Source: JALXDT01 sp964634755
GTDB lineage: Bacteria; Acidobacteriota; Aminicenantia; JAMOAD01
Length of the DNA stretch: 25,291 nt
Assembly (NCBI GenBank): GCA_964634755.1
Contig: CAZWJH010000030.1
Coordinates: forward strand, 1-25,291
Direction of reading: 5' to 3'
The stretch's first letter is position 1. Each line of letters begins with the position of its first letter. Under the pieces are notes generated by a model. The model was not told where the DNA came from, did no database searches, and saw only the letters and a list, made by a program, of their open reading frames with translations. The position numbers were made by a program, and so were the translations under genes. Positions 5,982 through 15,104 of the stretch are shown piece after piece.

Positions 5982-8687
5982 CTAATTAACTGCCCATTTC
6001 CAGCGGGGAGTAACCTCTGTATATTGTGTAAAAGTGTCTTTGTCAGTTTTTAAAATTACTTTGTAAATTCCGGGCTCTGCCTTGAAAGTATCCCAGTAAA
6101 TTCTGTGCAATCCCTTTTTATGCTTTATTTTTATACTTTTTATAAGTTTCCCGTAAACATTGTAAACCTCAAGAGTAGCATCTTTTTTAGCATCCGATTT
6201 AAAATAATAATAGATGGCAAGGCCATTGGGTTCATTGGGAGTTGTTAGAGGTCTATTACCCAGAAGTTCAAAATTCCCCCAGAATTTTCTTTGAGAATAG
6301 TTTTTCTGAGGCTTTGGCTCGATTTTGAAAAGGAAAGCATCTTTTTTAAGAACTTCCGCCGTAAGTTCCCGAAGGGGTGAAATGTCCGTTATAAATGCTC
6401 CCCTTCCATAAGTCCCAACAATAAGATCACTCTCCCTTGAATGTACCATAAGATCCATCACAGGAACATGAGGCATATTATTGTTAAAAGGAAACCAGAT
6501 CTTACCACGAGTAAAACTAATATAAACACCTTTTTCCGTGCCAACAAAAAGAAGGTCAGGGTTTTTTCTGTCTTCATATATAACATTCACACTTACCCGG
6601 GGAAGATTTCCTGTTATATCTGTCCATGTTTTTCCATAATCATCTGTTCTGAACACAAAGGGCCTGAAATCATCAAATTTGAAACCGGACTTTGTGACAT
6701 ATGCACGGGAAGGAGAATGATATGAAGCAAAAATCCTTGTAACCCAGTAGTTTTTAGGGCAACCGAGAGCAGTGATTTTAGAAGTTCTCTCTTTCCAGTG
6801 TTTTCCAAAATCAGTGGTAACATGAACTTTTCCATCATCAGTTCCCACCCAGATTATTCCCGCCTTAATAGGAGATTCGGAGATTGTTGTTATCGTACAA
6901 TACATCATATGTCCCTTTCCCGCAATTTTAACAGGATTATTTGTCGTAAGGTCAGGGCTTATCTCTATCCAGTTTTCACCTCTGTCAAGTGACATTAAAA
7001 GCATTTGAGCTCCCGCATAAATTATCCGTGGGTTGTGAGAGGATATCTGGATGGGAGGTGTCCAGCCAAATCTATAAGGTGGTTTTCCTTTCTCCCTTTT
7101 AGGCTCAATATCCACCCTCTCCCCTTTTAACATATCAACTCTTTGATGTCCTCCGAACTGCGTTGTGGTGTATGCCCAGCGATTGTTTGTAGGATCAACT
7201 TTGCAATACATACCATCCCATTTACCAACTAAAAACCAATCCTCAATTGTAATTTCACCTCTCCATGAGTTTGATGGTCCTTTCCAGATTTCATGATCCT
7301 GAAGTCCCACATAAATATTGTAAGGAGTTTTATTGTCAGCTTCCACCGTATATATTTCTCCGAGAGGTATGTTATAGAGATGATCAACAGTTTTACCCTC
7401 ATTATATGTAACATAAAGTCCCCCATCACTCCCTATTAACATATGGCGGGAGTCATTGGGATCTATCCACATGGATCTTACATCACCAAACATTTTTGAA
7501 AATTTATCTATCTCAGACCATTTTATATTATGCCATGTTTTGCCACCATCTTCCGAATACTCAAGGGACTCATTTAAAATAAAGATTTTATCAGGATTAT
7601 CAGGAGCCACCCTTATTTTATTGAAAGAATAAGCTGCTTTTGAGCTTACATTATCCTCTGAGCTATTCATCTTTTTCCAGTGCAATCCTCCATCTGTGGT
7701 TTTATAGACTTCTCCTCCAATGATAAATTTCCAGAATGGATCTCCCATCTTATTGAACTTTATCTTAATGTATTCTTCAGGTGTTTTCGGAAATTTTGCT
7801 CCGGGTTTCGGATTAAGGTTTTCTATTACAGCATAGAGAATATCGGGATTTTGAGGATAAATTGCAAGACCTATTCTCCCTATTTTACCAGTGGGAAGAC
7901 CTCCCGAAAGTCTTTTCCAGGTTTTCCCTCCATCTCCGGTTTTGTAAATTCCACTACCCTTTCCACCTGCTTCAAAATTCCATGGGGAACGATATTTTTC
8001 ATAAGCTGCAGCATAAAGTATATCCGGGTTTTTAGGATTAATTACAAGGTCAATTACTCCGATTTTTTCATTTATATAGAAAATCTTTTTCCAGCTTTTT
8101 CCGCCATCTGTGGTCTTGTAAATACCACGCTCTCTGTTCGGAGTGAAAAGATGTCCCATTGCAGCAATATAAACTGTTTTTGAATCTCTCGGATCAATTA
8201 CAATCTTTGAGATATGGTGTGTTTTTTTAAGGCCAAGATGTATGAAAGTTTTTCCACCATCTTCACTTTTATAAATTCCATCACCCGGATGGGACAACCT
8301 TGCATTGAATGATTCACCTGTTCCAACCCATACTATCTCAGGGTTATTCCGGTCAACAGCTATTGTTCCGATTGAAAGCGAGCCATACTTATCAAAAATC
8401 GGATAAAAAGTAGTGCCATTATCCTCCGTTTTCCACACTCCTCCATTCCTTGCTCCCACATAAAATGTATACTTATATTTTTCAAAATTTGTGGGCGGAG
8501 AAGCTATACATGAAATCCATGAGCCTGTTTTATAAGGACCAAGAGCTCGGTACTTGAAAATTTTGAGCAAACTTTCGGAAAAAGTCACTCCATAAACAAA
8601 AGGGGGAATCACAAGAACAGTTAAAAAGCTAAAGACAATAAACAAAACAAATTTCTTTCCATTGATTTTACTCTTTTTTATCATCAT
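5982..8687 (-). CDS. Secreted Asp-box (VPS10/sortilin-like) beta-propeller protein, paralogue
   Basis: A 901-aa exported protein with a basic N-terminus and hydrophobic signal segment (about 13-34), similar in plan to the convergent 878-aa protein. Asp-box turns recur along its length (TEDNGTTF, SEDGGKTF, TTDGGKSW, TGDGGKTW, TTDGGLHW, SEDGGKTW, SLDRGENW, TTDFGKHW, RTDDYGKTW). It ends with YGRGAFITDISPL and a C-terminal beta-sandwich with VYNVYGKLIKSI and PGIYKVIL, resembling FlgD/T9SS-type Ig-like tails. A binding or processing role on extracellular peptides or glycans is plausible, but no catalytic motif is apparent. There is no Shine-Dalgarno sequence before the ATGATG start; a near-consensus promoter lies so close that the mRNA may be leaderless. 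The stop is TAG. Confidence 0.87.
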   Translation of the reverse strand: MMIKKSKINGKKFVLFIVFSFLTVLVIPPFVYGVTFSESLLKIFKYRALGPYKTGSWISCIASPPTNFEKYKYTFYVGARNGGVWKTEDNGTTFYPIFDKYGSLSIGTIAVDRNNPEIVWVGTGESFNARLSHPGDGIYKSEDGGKTFIHLGLKKTHHISKIVIDPRDSKTVYIAAMGHLFTPNRERGIYKTTDGGKSWKKIFYINEKIGVIDLVINPKNPDILYAAAYEKYRSPWNFEAGGKGSGIYKTGDGGKTWKRLSGGLPTGKIGRIGLAIYPQNPDILYAVIENLNPKPGAKFPKTPEEYIKIKFNKMGDPFWKFIIGGEVYKTTDGGLHWKKMNSSEDNVSSKAAYSFNKIRVAPDNPDKIFILNESLEYSEDGGKTWHNIKWSEIDKFSKMFGDVRSMWIDPNDSRHMLIGSDGGLYVTYNEGKTVDHLYNIPLGEIYTVEADNKTPYNIYVGLQDHEIWKGPSNSWRGEITIEDWFLVGKWDGMYCKVDPTNNRWAYTTTQFGGHQRVDMLKGERVDIEPKREKGKPPYRFGWTPPIQISSHNPRIIYAGAQMLLMSLDRGENWIEISPDLTTNNPVKIAGKGHMMYCTITTISESPIKAGIIWVGTDDGKVHVTTDFGKHWKERTSKITALGCPKNYWVTRIFASYHSPSRAYVTKSGFKFDDFRPFVFRTDDYGKTWTDITGNLPRVSVNVIYEDRKNPDLLFVGTEKGVYISFTRGKIWFPFNNNMPHVPVMDLMVHSRESDLIVGTYGRGAFITDISPLRELTAEVLKKDAFLFKIEPKPQKNYSQRKFWGNFELLGNRPLTTPNEPNGLAIYYYFKSDAKKDATLEVYNVYGKLIKSIKIKHKKGLHRIYWDTFKAEPGIYKVILKTDKDTFTQYTEVTPRWKWAVN

Positions 8688-8692
8688 AATTT

Positions 8693-8720
8693 AATATACC
8701 TTATACATATTTTCTGTCAA
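8693..8720 (-). promoter_or_regulatory. Near-consensus promoter, probably leaderless, for the 901-aa propeller gene
   Basis: On the minus strand, a consensus TTGACA (8720-8715) is followed after 16 nt by TATATT (8698-8693), which ends 5 nt before the ATG at 8687. The transcription start would fall at or next to the initiation codon. The intervening bases (AAATT) hold no ribosome-binding site. Confidence 0.65.
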
Positions 8721-8800
8721 GCTTGAGGCGAGAGACTTTTTTTATGTCTCTTATTTTAAAACAAAATCCAGATAAAAAAATAGCAAATTTTTTCTTTATA

Positions 8801-8833
8801 AAAATAAAAAAATTTTTTAAAAATTTTTATTTT
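8801..8833. other. A-tract inverted repeat upstream of the 631-aa gene
   Basis: Arms AAAATAAAAA (8801-8810) and TTTTTATTTT (8824-8833) are perfectly complementary around an AT-only centre. It lies just upstream of a possible -10 element (TATTAT, 8840-8845). Such phased A/T tracts are typical of bent DNA or UP-like elements. No GC-rich stem is present, so it is not a standard terminator. Confidence 0.35.
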
Positions 8834-8908
8834 CCCAGATATTATGGACTTTTTCACAATTTTATGCAAAAATGAAAAATCAATTAGATTTTCTTAAGGA
8901 GGCTCAAA

Positions 8909-10804
8909 ATGTTTTACAAAAAAAACCTCCTATCTTTATTCCGATCATATATCGTAATACTGTTGCTATTATTATCAAACTTTTTCTTAGTGATTATCCC
9001 CCTTAAAGCAGAAGATGAATGCGGAAAAATAATAGTTGGTGTTAAGCTTAACATTGTAGATAAAGATAAATTTGTCAAATTCCTGAACACTAAATACCCT
9101 GAACAGCCAGCTGGTTCATGGATGTACCAGATAAAAAACAAAATCTTATCTGAGCTAAGAGATAATTCCCCTGATATTGAGTTTACAATGGGAAGTAAAG
9201 AAGCGGATTACTCCTTTGAATTTGATCTCTCTCTTATAGCAGCTGGAGAAGATATTAAAGCAGGAGGAGTCAGAATAGCAGAATTTACCGCCTTCCTGAT
9301 CTCTTCACAATTAAAACAAAACAATGGATGTGGTTTTAGTGAGTATGTGGTGGGGGCCAATCAGACGAATTATAATGCCCCAGAAGAGATTATAAAAGAC
9401 TTATTTCGGGTAATAGAATATCATATTGATTCATATGGAAGTATAAGCGGTAAAATTAAGGAATTTGAAAAAACTCATCGGGTCCCTCCCAGAATACCTA
9501 AACTTCTAATTTCTCTTAGCAAACAGTATGTTTCACCGCTAAAAGAGGAAAGGGAAATTGAGATAAAAATCCAAGTTAAAAACTGCAAGAATGAACTGGT
9601 CTTTGACAGGAACCGGGGACAGATAGTCCTGCTACCGAGAAAAACTTCAAGGGGTGAGATAAAGCCTACACCAAGATTTCCTCAGGGTGTAAAGGTAACA
9701 GATAACCTGGTGATGTTATTTATCAATAAACCTGAAGGAGCTTCTGCAACATATACCCTAAAAAAGGGCATGGAACTTTTTGTGGATACCCTGAAGGTAG
9801 AGACCTGTGGGAAAAAGAGAAGAGTTGTTAAAGAAGTAATGATACCTATTGCAGGTCTTGGGCTTAAAGTAAAGCCGGAGAATGTATATGTTTTCCCTGA
9901 AGAAAAAACAAAAATAAATGTTGAGTTGATTAAACGAACTCCTACTGGGAAAAAGGAGTTTGTTTCAGGGAAAAAAATATTTTTGTCAGTAAAGGGTCTA
10001 AAAGATGGAAAAATTTCCCCTGTGGGCAATGTCCAATTAAATAAAGGGAAAGTGGTAATGAATTACAGTGCTGGTGCAAAAGATGAAGCTGTTTATGTGA
10101 ATGCTAAGTTTCAACCTCAAGGATACAGTGATTCTCTTAAAGAAGGGGCATCTGTAGCTGTAATAGAGAAAGGTTATGAGTGGGCTGGTTGGGTAAATGT
10201 GGATGAAGTGTGTAACTTTGAGAAAAAGGAAAAAGGAGATAATAAAAGTGAGAGCATAACTTACAAGCACAAATTGCATTTGAGTATTGTATTCATGTCA
10301 AAACCGGGAGGGCCAGATATAATCAGAAGCGGGGATGTTTTCGGAACAGCAATCTATAAGCTTTCTACTTTTTTTCAATCCAAGGAAGCTGCATGTACTC
10401 CTAAAGGTGGAACGGGAGTTGTGTATAAAAGACCGGGAGGCTGGGAAAGAACAGAGATAATAGTTAAAGGTGATCTCATAAAAAAGAAGTTAAAAGTTTA
10501 CCCGATGATTCACATTAACCGTTTGAAAGATGAATACGAGTTTAAATTTGGTGTTTCAGGACTTTACTGGAAAAGTATGCTTTCCAGAAAAGATGTTTAC
10601 TACTCAGCCTGTAATGGAAAAACAAAGGAGGAAAATTATACTTCTCCCTCCCCTCAAGTTAAAAGTTTTGATATGGAAAATCTTTATTATAAGGGACATA
10701 CAATCAGTCTTAAAAAGCTCACCGGAAATAAAGTTGTAAAAAGAAAAATACCGTGGAATTGTACTACAACCTATCATTGGTCACTGGAGCGAATTAAAAA
10801 ATAG
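8909..10804 (+). CDS. Secreted protein of unknown function with Ig-like segment
   Basis: A 631-aa protein with a long signal sequence (about 1-35, cleavage plausible near LKA-ED). I do not recognise the family. Residues about 36-190 form a mixed alpha/beta domain starting CGKIIVGVKLNI. Residues about 195-440 are beta-rich and look like tandem Ig-like domains (KPENVYVFPEEKTKINVELI; KIFLSVKGLKDGKISPVGN). The C-terminal part (about 445-631) contains WAGWVNVDEVC, RPGGWERTEIIVKG and a Cys/Trp-rich end (WNCTTTYHWSLERIKK). A strong ribosome-binding site (AAGGAGG) precedes the ATG. It stands alone: the upstream neighbour is divergent and 479 bp without a gene follow. An adhesive or cell-surface structural role is possible but not shown. 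Confidence 0.75.
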   Translation: MFYKKNLLSLFRSYIVILLLLLSNFFLVIIPLKAEDECGKIIVGVKLNIVDKDKFVKFLNTKYPEQPAGSWMYQIKNKILSELRDNSPDIEFTMGSKEADYSFEFDLSLIAAGEDIKAGGVRIAEFTAFLISSQLKQNNGCGFSEYVVGANQTNYNAPEEIIKDLFRVIEYHIDSYGSISGKIKEFEKTHRVPPRIPKLLISLSKQYVSPLKEEREIEIKIQVKNCKNELVFDRNRGQIVLLPRKTSRGEIKPTPRFPQGVKVTDNLVMLFINKPEGASATYTLKKGMELFVDTLKVETCGKKRRVVKEVMIPIAGLGLKVKPENVYVFPEEKTKINVELIKRTPTGKKEFVSGKKIFLSVKGLKDGKISPVGNVQLNKGKVVMNYSAGAKDEAVYVNAKFQPQGYSDSLKEGASVAVIEKGYEWAGWVNVDEVCNFEKKEKGDNKSESITYKHKLHLSIVFMSKPGGPDIIRSGDVFGTAIYKLSTFFQSKEAACTPKGGTGVVYKRPGGWERTEIIVKGDLIKKKLKVYPMIHINRLKDEYEFKFGVSGLYWKSMLSRKDVYYSACNGKTKEENYTSPSPQVKSFDMENLYYKGHTISLKKLTGNKVVKRKIPWNCTTTYHWSLERIKK

Positions 10805-11229
10805 TTTAAAATTAAATATTGTTAAAATTCAAATAAGAAATATAGTAGATAGCTATTCACTCATATCCTGTAGCAAGAGTACTTAATATACCAAGCTTAT
10901 AATTACTTGTTTATGCATCCATCTTATAATCAAAAGTTGTTCTCTCCTTTTGGAAATCCCTTCTTAAATTATCTATCAGCAAGTTAAATAATTAGAAAAG
11001 GATGGAATGTCCACATCCTCTCCACAAACAGAAAAAATTGGACACTTTTTTCTCCTCCATTGTTTAGATGTTATAAAGTAAAATTATCTTTTTGTAAAAA
11101 CCCATACTTTTCCTATTTTATAAAAATAGATTGTATCCCATATTTTACTTTCATTGTTATGAATTGCTTTCAATGTTTAAATTCTTTATTAAGAAAATTT
11201 TCTTCTTTTCAATTATACTAATAAAAAAA
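10805..11229. other. Long intergenic stretch, no gene seen
   Basis: AT-rich DNA with stop codons in all frames and no ORF of useful length or ribosome-binding site that I can support. It holds one weak hairpin, AGGATG/CATCCT (10999-11004 and 11014-11019, loop 9 nt). I see no terminator for the preceding plus-strand gene. It could be a decayed region, but no recognisable remnant remains. Confidence 0.5.
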
Positions 11230-11255
11230 GCCCGACTTCTTTAAAGAAGTCGGGC
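11230..11255 (-). terminator. Intrinsic terminator of the M14 carboxypeptidase operon
   Basis: A perfect palindrome, GCCCGACTTCTTT/AAAGAAGTCGGGC, forms a stem of at least 11 bp. On the minus strand it is followed directly by a run of seven T (complement of 11223-11229). It lies about 30 nt beyond the stop codon of the carboxypeptidase gene at 11284. Confidence 0.92.
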
Positions 11256-11283
11256 CCTCTCTATATTAATTTTTCAGCAGAAC

Positions 11284-12975
11284 TTATATCTTAATCTTAG
11301 CTGTTCGTTTACCACCCTTCTCTGATTTATAGAGTATCTTAACATCACCTTTTCCTCTGACAATCCACTGCACATATTTGTATCCCATTCCCTGAAGAGA
11401 ATCAATTCTTATCTTCTCAGGATGATGCTTTTGAGGTGTGTACTTTTTCATCTGATGGTCATATTCAATTCCACCACTAATTACCTTTATTCCCTTTCCT
11501 TTAATGCTAATATAATCGGGCTTTCCTATGTTTTTCATAACAGCATGTAAGGTTCTTGTGGGAATCATCTTTTCATTCATAACAAGAGCTGTTATTCTGT
11601 AAAGCCCTCTTCCCAACTTCTCTTTTTTAACTTCTTTTATTTTAACCTCTGGCAGATGAAGTGCATTAAAAATAACAAATGCTCCATTTCTGTGACAAAG
11701 CTCTTCAAGCTGAAAACCGGGAGTAACTCTTGTCGTCATCTTTTTCCATCCTCCGATTTCAATCTCACCGTACTGAGGATGTTTGTAATGATGCCAGTTA
11801 ACAAACCCGGCACCGTGTAAGATTTCATCATTCCACTTCATTCTCTCTTCCTGAGTAACCTTTCCATCCTTGTTAAAATCCTGTTGTGCCTGATAAAGTT
11901 CATTTGTAAATGAAATTATCCCCAATGTTCTGTAACTAAAATCATTGAAACCACCGAAAACAGGGTAAAGATCTTTCCAGCTTATAATATACCTGTATCC
12001 GGGAAGCATTTTCTCCCCCTCTTTCCCGATAAAATCATAAACCTTAACATCAGCAAAAGGATATCTTCCCATATTGCTTGCACCGGGACCTCTTAAAATC
12101 ATCCCGCCCGAATTGTGAAAATCCTGTGTTGCAGCTATATTTTTATGGGTAATCAAAAATTTTGCTATTGCTAGTGTCTCCGAAGGCTGGAATGGATAAT
12201 CACTTGTTCCATACTGAATAAAAGGTGGCATCCAGTTGAAACCGTAAGTTCTGTTCATATCATATCCGCCAAGAGGATCTTCATTAACCTGACCATCTCC
12301 ATCATTATCTATACCTTCAAGCCCCAACATTATGTAATCTCCTTTCTCCCCGGGCTTAACTCTTTCCATTATTCTCGGATCTTTGGGATTAAGTTTTAAA
12401 TAGCCTGTACCGAGTTTTACCTTTTTCCTCATCTGAACAATATTCCCGTCCCTGTCAAGATCATCATAATCATCTTCATCGTAAAGACCATCCCTATCAT
12501 CATCAATTGGTTGCTTATTTGCCCTTGATGTGCTTGGAGTATTGGGTTTGTCCATAAAAAATGCCCTTCCGTCAGGATTTACTATCGGCACTATGTAAAA
12601 TGCAACTCTATCTACAAGATTTGTAATCTTTTTAATCTTCCCATAATTGGAAAGAAGATAATCCATAATGTAAAGTGTAACTTCAGTGCCCTGAATCTCA
12701 TTACCGTGAATATCAGCATCAACATACATTGCAGGTTTATCCGAAGCTTTGCCTGTATCAGGATTATTTATCGTAACAGCCCAGAGATCTCTTCCCTGAT
12801 AACTCTTCCCTATTGTCTCTATTTTAACAAACTTCGGATACTTTGCTTTTATCTTTTGAATAGCATTGAAAACCTCTTTATAATTGTAATACCTGTCATA
12901 TCTAAGAATCAATGAGTAAGAAAGAGAAGCAATGAAAAGCACCAACACGAATGCAATTAAAATCCTTTTCCTCAT
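11284..12975 (-). CDS. Secreted M14 zinc carboxypeptidase
   Basis: A 563-aa exported metallocarboxypeptidase with a signal peptide (about 1-21). The first zinc-ligand pair is HGNE at H90/E93, followed by NPDGR at about 133-137 and the substrate-binding Asn-Arg in DMNRTY at N241/R242. The third zinc ligand is H287 (TQDFHNSGG) and the catalytic glutamate E359 (ISFTNELYQ). All key M14 residues are therefore present. Acidic DxDxDG loops, likely calcium sites, interrupt the domain at about 158-167, 172-179 and 223-232, unlike pancreatic-type enzymes. A beta-rich C-terminal region of about 110 residues follows. It probably trims peptides outside the inner membrane. Its ATG overlaps the stop of the upstream paralogue (ATGA), and its ribosome-binding site GGAGGT lies inside that gene's last codons, so translation is coupled. 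Confidence 0.92.
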   Translation of the reverse strand: MRKRILIAFVLVLFIASLSYSLILRYDRYYNYKEVFNAIQKIKAKYPKFVKIETIGKSYQGRDLWAVTINNPDTGKASDKPAMYVDADIHGNEIQGTEVTLYIMDYLLSNYGKIKKITNLVDRVAFYIVPIVNPDGRAFFMDKPNTPSTSRANKQPIDDDRDGLYDEDDYDDLDRDGNIVQMRKKVKLGTGYLKLNPKDPRIMERVKPGEKGDYIMLGLEGIDNDGDGQVNEDPLGGYDMNRTYGFNWMPPFIQYGTSDYPFQPSETLAIAKFLITHKNIAATQDFHNSGGMILRGPGASNMGRYPFADVKVYDFIGKEGEKMLPGYRYIISWKDLYPVFGGFNDFSYRTLGIISFTNELYQAQQDFNKDGKVTQEERMKWNDEILHGAGFVNWHHYKHPQYGEIEIGGWKKMTTRVTPGFQLEELCHRNGAFVIFNALHLPEVKIKEVKKEKLGRGLYRITALVMNEKMIPTRTLHAVMKNIGKPDYISIKGKGIKVISGGIEYDHQMKKYTPQKHHPEKIRIDSLQGMGYKYVQWIVRGKGDVKILYKSEKGGKRTAKIKI

Positions 12976-14972
12976 TTTACACCTCCGAGGTTAATAATCC
13001 TTTCAATATCAGAAATCCTCTTGTGGGTAATCTTTATTTTAATTTTTTTGTTTTTCCCTGGCCAGATTAAATAGCTCACCTTTCTGAAAGAGCCAAGCCC
13101 TCCAAGATCGGAAATCCTAACAAGCTTCTTACCCTCAATCAACAATGAATCTTTCGGAAGCTCAAGTTTAACCAATATTGGCATGGAATATTTGTTCCTT
13201 TTCCCTATTGCAAAATAGAAAGGTATATAGCCTTCATTAACAATAAAAAATTTAACTCTGTAAGCTCCGCTTTTCTCTTTCTTTACGGAAAGTCCTTCAA
13301 GCTTTACATCTGGAGTTTTTTTTACAATTAAATCAAAAAAGTCATTGACAAGCTTTGTGTTTTTTACAGCAGTATCAAAAGGCGGAATTTCATCTACAAA
13401 GGGAACAAGTCCACCTATTTCAACATCTCCAAGTTGAGGATGTCTGAACTTTTGCCACTTTACAACTCCTTTACCTTTAAGCCCTTTTTCTATGTAATTT
13501 TTAAGTGCTTTGTTTTTAGAATCTCCTTTGGAACCGGCTTTTGATTTGTATTTTTCAATAAATGAAGCCATCTTTGCAGGGGTTATCCTTCCGCTCTCTA
13601 TCATCTTTTTAAGCATTTTCACATTAAAGGAGGGGGGAGCATTGAATTTTTTCATAAATTCCTTAAGTTCAGAATCCTTTAGTTTTAAAAACTCCTCTTT
13701 GCTCATCTTTTTAAGTTTATCAAGAGTAAGTCCTTCCCCAGCTTTTTTCTCTTCTTTGGGCTCGGGCAAAGACCAGACATCAACGCCAATAACCGGAGTG
13801 CCGGTGTTAAAATAAAGCCACTTTATTAAAGAGCCATCCTCCTCTCCCTTTGCCTTTCTTTTAATGTTAATTTTATCCTTTTTAGCAAGGTCTTTGTACT
13901 TTTTCGAAAGTTCTTTGTAATACGAGTAATCCTTTGGATCAATGCTAACGGGAGGAGCTATTCCCAAAAAGCTTGCAACCATCTGCTCGGTAATATTCAT
14001 CCCTCGTCCAATTCCTGCCTCTTTTAGAATTTTTACAAGTTCGCTAAGTTTATACTGCTTTTTAGTGTCAATTCCTAAAAATTTGCCAAAGTTATCGGGA
14101 ACCTTTACCTTCATATCTCCCAATTTAGCAGTTCTTCCCATTTCCGGAAGTTTTAGCATATTGTTTGTTCTATCAATAATATAGGCAAGCTCAATGTTCT
14201 TATGACCTAAGATAAAGTCAGCAATGGACTTTGTTGTTTTCTCTGACACAGGGAAAAGACCCGAGCTTTTTCTATAATATTTGAAGAGAGGCGGAAAATT
14301 ATTGTTTATTATAACTCCGCCCTTTGAGTCCTCATTGTACTTTCCATCACCATCATTGTCTATCCCTTCAATATAATACTTATAAACACCTCTTTCTTCT
14401 TTAACAGGATCCGCTTTCTTTAAAACATAGGGAAAGCTTTTATCTTCAATATACTTTCCATCCACAGCCTTAACTCTCATTATAGTTATGTATCCGTCTC
14501 CATTGAGATCTTCAGGTGGGTCCTCATCAATAAGACCGTCACCATCATCATCCTTGGGAGTGTAATTTTTAACTCTCTTTTCAAGAGGTTTTTTAAAAGG
14601 TACTGAATAAAGATCAGGATTAAGAACAGGTACAATATAAAAGCACTTGTCTTTATAAGCTTTATCGGATGATTTTACCTTATCCAGTACGAACTTGGAG
14701 AGCAATAATGCTGATTCACTTGCCGCAAGATCATAGCCTGATATGTTTGCACCAACAAAAACAGCAGGCTCATTTTCATTGCCTACAACCAACACATAAA
14801 TTCTTTTTCCCGAATCAGTTTTTCCGAAAACTTTTAGTTTTGCATAAGGAGAAGCCGAAATTACCTTAAAAGATGAAATCAGCTGACCGTATGTTTTATA
14901 ACCTTTCACAGAAGATTTAGCCATAAAAGGAATCAACAGAATAACCAAGAATAAAACAATTGATTTTTTCAT
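12972..14972 (-). CDS. Inactive M14 carboxypeptidase homologue (pseudoenzyme)
   Basis: A 666-aa exported protein, signal peptide about 1-20, homologous in plan to the carboxypeptidase encoded just downstream. The site equal to HGNE reads ISGYDLAASE, so the zinc ligands H and E are replaced by S78 and D81. NPDGR has become NPDLY, the Asn-Arg pair has become INNNF, the third ligand region reads YIIDRTNN (no His), and ELYQ has become DVWS. The acidic loops are retained (DDDGDGLIDEDPPEDLNGDG at about 141-160; DNDGDGKYNED at about 205-214). A lysine-rich helical insert of about 120 residues (about 400-520) is absent from the partner. The C-terminal region (HPQLGDVEIGG) again matches. A regulatory or scaffolding subunit of the active enzyme is a reasonable inference. 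GGAGGTG precedes the ATG. Confidence 0.85.
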   Translation of the reverse strand: MKKSIVLFLVILLIPFMAKSSVKGYKTYGQLISSFKVISASPYAKLKVFGKTDSGKRIYVLVVGNENEPAVFVGANISGYDLAASESALLLSKFVLDKVKSSDKAYKDKCFYIVPVLNPDLYSVPFKKPLEKRVKNYTPKDDDGDGLIDEDPPEDLNGDGYITIMRVKAVDGKYIEDKSFPYVLKKADPVKEERGVYKYYIEGIDNDGDGKYNEDSKGGVIINNNFPPLFKYYRKSSGLFPVSEKTTKSIADFILGHKNIELAYIIDRTNNMLKLPEMGRTAKLGDMKVKVPDNFGKFLGIDTKKQYKLSELVKILKEAGIGRGMNITEQMVASFLGIAPPVSIDPKDYSYYKELSKKYKDLAKKDKINIKRKAKGEEDGSLIKWLYFNTGTPVIGVDVWSLPEPKEEKKAGEGLTLDKLKKMSKEEFLKLKDSELKEFMKKFNAPPSFNVKMLKKMIESGRITPAKMASFIEKYKSKAGSKGDSKNKALKNYIEKGLKGKGVVKWQKFRHPQLGDVEIGGLVPFVDEIPPFDTAVKNTKLVNDFFDLIVKKTPDVKLEGLSVKKEKSGAYRVKFFIVNEGYIPFYFAIGKRNKYSMPILVKLELPKDSLLIEGKKLVRISDLGGLGSFRKVSYLIWPGKNKKIKIKITHKRISDIERIINLGGVK

Positions 14973-15001
14973 TCACACCTCCGATATAGTTAAATTAATA
15001 C

Positions 15002-15022
15002 GAACACAAAAGATTTTTGTTC
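15002..15022. promoter_or_regulatory. Inverted repeat between divergent genes, possible operator
   Basis: GAACA (15002-15006) and TGTTC (15018-15022) flank an AT-rich centre in the 132-bp gap between divergently transcribed genes. Part of the inner sequence (AAAA/TTTT) is also complementary. The arms are short and the site may be chance. Confidence 0.25.
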
Positions 15023-15045
15023 TTTAAAATTCACTTTTTTTATTT

Positions 15046-15074
15046 TTGACTAAAACATCAAAGAATAATAAAAT
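15046..15074 (+). promoter_or_regulatory. Candidate promoter of the Cys-rich protein gene
   Basis: TTGACT (15046-15051) and TAAAAT (15069-15074) are separated by 17 nt. A further TATAAT lies at 15079-15084 but at poor spacing. The ATG is at 15105 behind TCGGAGGAA. Confidence 0.45.
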
Positions 15075-15104
15075 AATTTATAATACTTTCTAATCGGAGG
15101 AATT

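Noticed and set aside
3277..8687. Calling the propeller proteins glycosyl hydrolases
   Set aside because: Asp-box turns are structural; I could not identify catalytic acid, nucleophile or arginine-triad residues that would support sialidase or other glycosidase activity.
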